The translations under genes and the position numbers were made by a program. This document shows positions 61,964 through 64,000 of a stretch of DNA of 64,000 nt, one piece after another; positions within the stretch are counted from its first letter, which is position 1, and each line of letters starts with the position of its first letter. The notes below the pieces were generated by a model, which saw only the letters and a list, made by a program, of their open reading frames with translations, was not told the DNA's origin and ran no database searches. Origin of the DNA: Bacteroidota bacterium (GTDB lineage Bacteria; Bacteroidota; Bacteroidia; B-17B0; Aurantibacillaceae); the NCBI GenBank assembly GCA_016702705.1, contig JADJDM010000014.1, positions 98,912 to 162,911 of the forward strand, given 5' to 3'.

Positions 61964-64000
61964 TTACACCCTAATACCAATCAATGTAACATCGTCAACC
62001 TGCTCCATATTTCCTACCCAAGATGCAAATGTTTCCTCAAGCAGTTGTTTTTGTTGAGTCATTCGCAAATGCGCATTGGCAGCTAATAATTCTCGTAAAT
62101 TTTTACTCATGAATTTCTTGCCGTTTGGTCCACCAAACTGATCGGGGAAACCGTCGGTGATGGTGTAGATAACATCTCCGGATTGTAAATTTATTTCTTG
62201 TTGGGTGAAGGAAATGGTGTCTTTATCGTGTTTACCAATTGGCATTTTGTCGGGTTTGATTTCGATGACTTCGAGTGCCTCAGTGCCCGAATTACGAATT
62301 ATCCAAACTGGGTTATTAGCTGCAGCAATGGTGAGCTTTTTGTTTTTAAAATCGTACACGCACAAACTTGCATCCATACCGTCTTTACCACCTTCAGGGC
62401 TTCCATCTTTTTTCAGACGTTCGATGATGGTTTTGCGGGTGGAGTTTAAAATATCAGCTGGGCTAGTGTAAGTTTCAATTGCTTTTTCTATACCTCCAAT
62501 ATTTAGTAAACTCATAATAGCACCTGGTACACCATGCCCTGTGCTATCAGCTGTTACTAAGGCAAACAAACCATTATTAAGGGTTGCACTCCAATAAAAA
62601 TCTCCACTTACAACATCCTTTGGTTTAAATAAAATAAAGTATTCATTCAAATTTGCATTAAGATGCTCTTTTGTTGCCAGGAAACTACGTTGTATACGTT
62701 CGGCGTAGTTTATGCTATCTGTTATTTCTTTGTGTTTTTCTTCTACTAAATGTTTTTGATGAATTACAACTTCGTTTTGCTCAGTGATTATTTTATTTTT
62801 CTTTTGATTTAATCGCAAACTTCTAAAAATTATGACAGAAAGAAATGATACAAAAACCAAAAAAACTGAAACTAAAATTAATACGATTTTCTGCTTTTTT
62901 CTTTCCGCATTAATAAGGGCATCTTTTTTCTCTTGTTCTAAAACAGCTGCCGCTTCTTTCTTTTCAAATTCATACTTCACTTCAAACTAATATATCTTTG
63001 ACTTGTCTTCATTAATAATAGAATCCTTAATACTAATGTGTTTCTCATAATAAAACAACGCCTTCTCCTTATTTCCAGTTTCCTTATATGTTTGGTAAAG
63101 AAAAAAAGAGTTATCCTTAATTTCCTGCAAAGCTTCTATTTCCATTGCTAAATCATAACCTTTTTCTCCATACTCAATTGCTTTGTTATATTGTTTTAAC
63201 TTACAATACAAAAGACCAAGATTACCGTATGCACCAGCTTGGTTAGCCTTATCTTCATAATCCTTTGCAAGTTGCAATCCAAACAACAGATTAGCTTCTG
63301 CTTCCTTATACATAAGTTTATCCATTTGAATAACTCCTATATTTGTGTATATCCCCACCTTTTCTTCTTTCAACGATTTAAATTTTTCCTTACTCATTTC
63401 AAACATAATAAGCGCTGAATCAAGCTTACCACGTTCTTTTAGATTTATTCCCATGTCGTGATAAATCCTTGCTAAACCATCATTACTATTTATTTTTTTA
63501 TTTATTTCAACCGAACGTTTATAATATCCATAAGCTTTTTCGTACTCTTTAATGTTATCATATATAATTGCAATATTTCCATAATCATTTGCTAATCCAA
63601 GCTAATCTTTTAATTCTTCTTTTATTTTAATTGCCTCATAACTATTTTCAAGGGCTTTTGGATAATTACCCATGTTCTCATAAAGCATGGATATATTATT
63701 TAAGGTAGCAGCCGCTCCTTTTTTATCTTTTTCTATATATTTTAAGGCTAAACACTTTTCAAAAAAAATCATTGATTTTTTGTAGTCACCCCTTACAGCA
63801 TAAGAAACACCTTGAATATTATAACCGCCCGATTCCCATTTGGTCATTTTAATTTTATGAGCTAAATCTATTTGTATTTGAGCCAATTTAAAGCCAGAGT
63901 CAGGGGCAGAAAAAAGAACTTTCCAAGCAATATCATTTATTGCATTTAGGCGCAAAGAATCATGTTTGGTTTTAGAATTCCAAATACTCCATAAAGAATC
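61964..64000 (-). pseudogene. TPR-SpoIIE phosphatase, subtype B, with two in-frame TAG codons; 5' end outside the window
   Basis: One continuous frame from the window edge (DSLWSIWNSKTKHDSLRLNA) to 61964 carries TPR repeats, a membrane helix (KIVLILVSVFLVFVSFLSVI), the linker KEITDSINYAERIQRSFLAT and a complete SpoIIE domain (KDVVSGDFYWS, ADSTGHGVPGAIMSLL, GGKDGMDAS, ITDGFPDQFGG). It is interrupted by TAG at 63602-63604 (KEELKD-stop-LGLANDYG) and at 62987-62989 (KSKIY-stop-FEVKYEFEKK). TAG ends other genes here (for example at 11367-11369), so general readthrough is unlikely. A downstream GTG could still give a membrane-phosphatase fragment. N-terminal signal peptide not visible. Confidence 0.82.

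Noticed and set aside
62987..63604. Reassignment of TAG to a sense codon
   Set aside because: TAG ends paaZ (7122-7124) and the SpoIIE gene at 11369 exactly at the expected protein ends, so it works as a stop in this genome.
1..64000. CRISPR array, tRNA genes, insertion sequences
   Set aside because: No regularly spaced repeats, no T-loop type GTTCRA pattern in a cloverleaf setting and no transposase were seen. The only mobile-element gene is the broken tyrosine recombinase.

Overview
The window looks like chromosomal DNA of a Bacteroidota bacterium (order not determinable from the sequence). The support is roughly one-third G+C, the -7 promoter box TAnnTTTG in front of many genes, type IX secretion (T9SS) C-terminal sorting domains, two-subunit B12-dependent methylmalonyl-CoA mutase, a BtuB/BtuG-type B12 uptake operon, and a large family of TPR proteins ending in SpoIIE/PP2C phosphatase domains.

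Layout. 1-4.9 kb is an accessory region: an orphan RHS tip with a partial membrane ORF after it, a frameshifted tyrosine recombinase, a GNAT-like gene with an unlisted 49-aa partner between two imperfect ~59-bp direct repeats, a ParE-type toxin-antitoxin pair, a SET-domain gene and a haem-family-like lipoprotein whose 3' ends seem to have been fused by a deletion. 5-7.1 kb is paaZ. 7.2-17.6 kb is a same-strand run of five TPR-SpoIIE genes, the first broken. Then come a transglutaminase-like protein, the RNase P RNA (18.57-18.94 kb) and an ABC ATPase/membrane protein pair. 21.9-26.4 kb is a cobalamin-riboswitch operon: TonB receptor, T9SS-sorted DUF4465-like protein, thiamine-binding-fold protein, beta-propeller lipoprotein. 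27.3-30.8 kb is an efflux adaptor/permease/ATPase set with RNase HI. 31-34 kb is a large secreted GH18 protein. 36.3-40.3 kb holds four peptidyl-prolyl isomerases. 40.4-43.9 kb is mutA-mutB. The rest includes an esterase, an oxygenase, a truncated haemoglobin, QueD-like, hppD-hmgA (tyrosine degradation), an RluA-type pseudouridine synthase, purM, and three further SpoIIE genes.

How they fit together: B12 imported by the riboswitch operon could supply the B12-dependent mutase; hppD/hmgA and paaZ point to aromatic compound catabolism. The eight SpoIIE genes fall in three sequence subtypes (A: 9246, 11412, 13541, 15630, 48713; B: 7164, 58225, 61964; C: 34206, giving nine loci if the broken ones are counted) and appear to be membrane sensors with periplasmic TPR or propeller parts and cytoplasmic phosphatase output. 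No partner kinase or anti-sigma-type gene was recognised in the window.

Caveat: at least seven genes carry single-base frame breaks, most fitting a missing base in an A/T run, so base-calling error is a serious alternative to pseudogenisation. Two further in-frame TAG codons interrupt the last gene. The strongest unexplained signals are a palindromic repeat inserted in frame inside the pseudouridine synthase gene, a propeller-Y_Y_Y protein with a SpoIIE output, and about 21 copies of the heptamer TGCCCCG/CGGGGCA in very AT-rich DNA.
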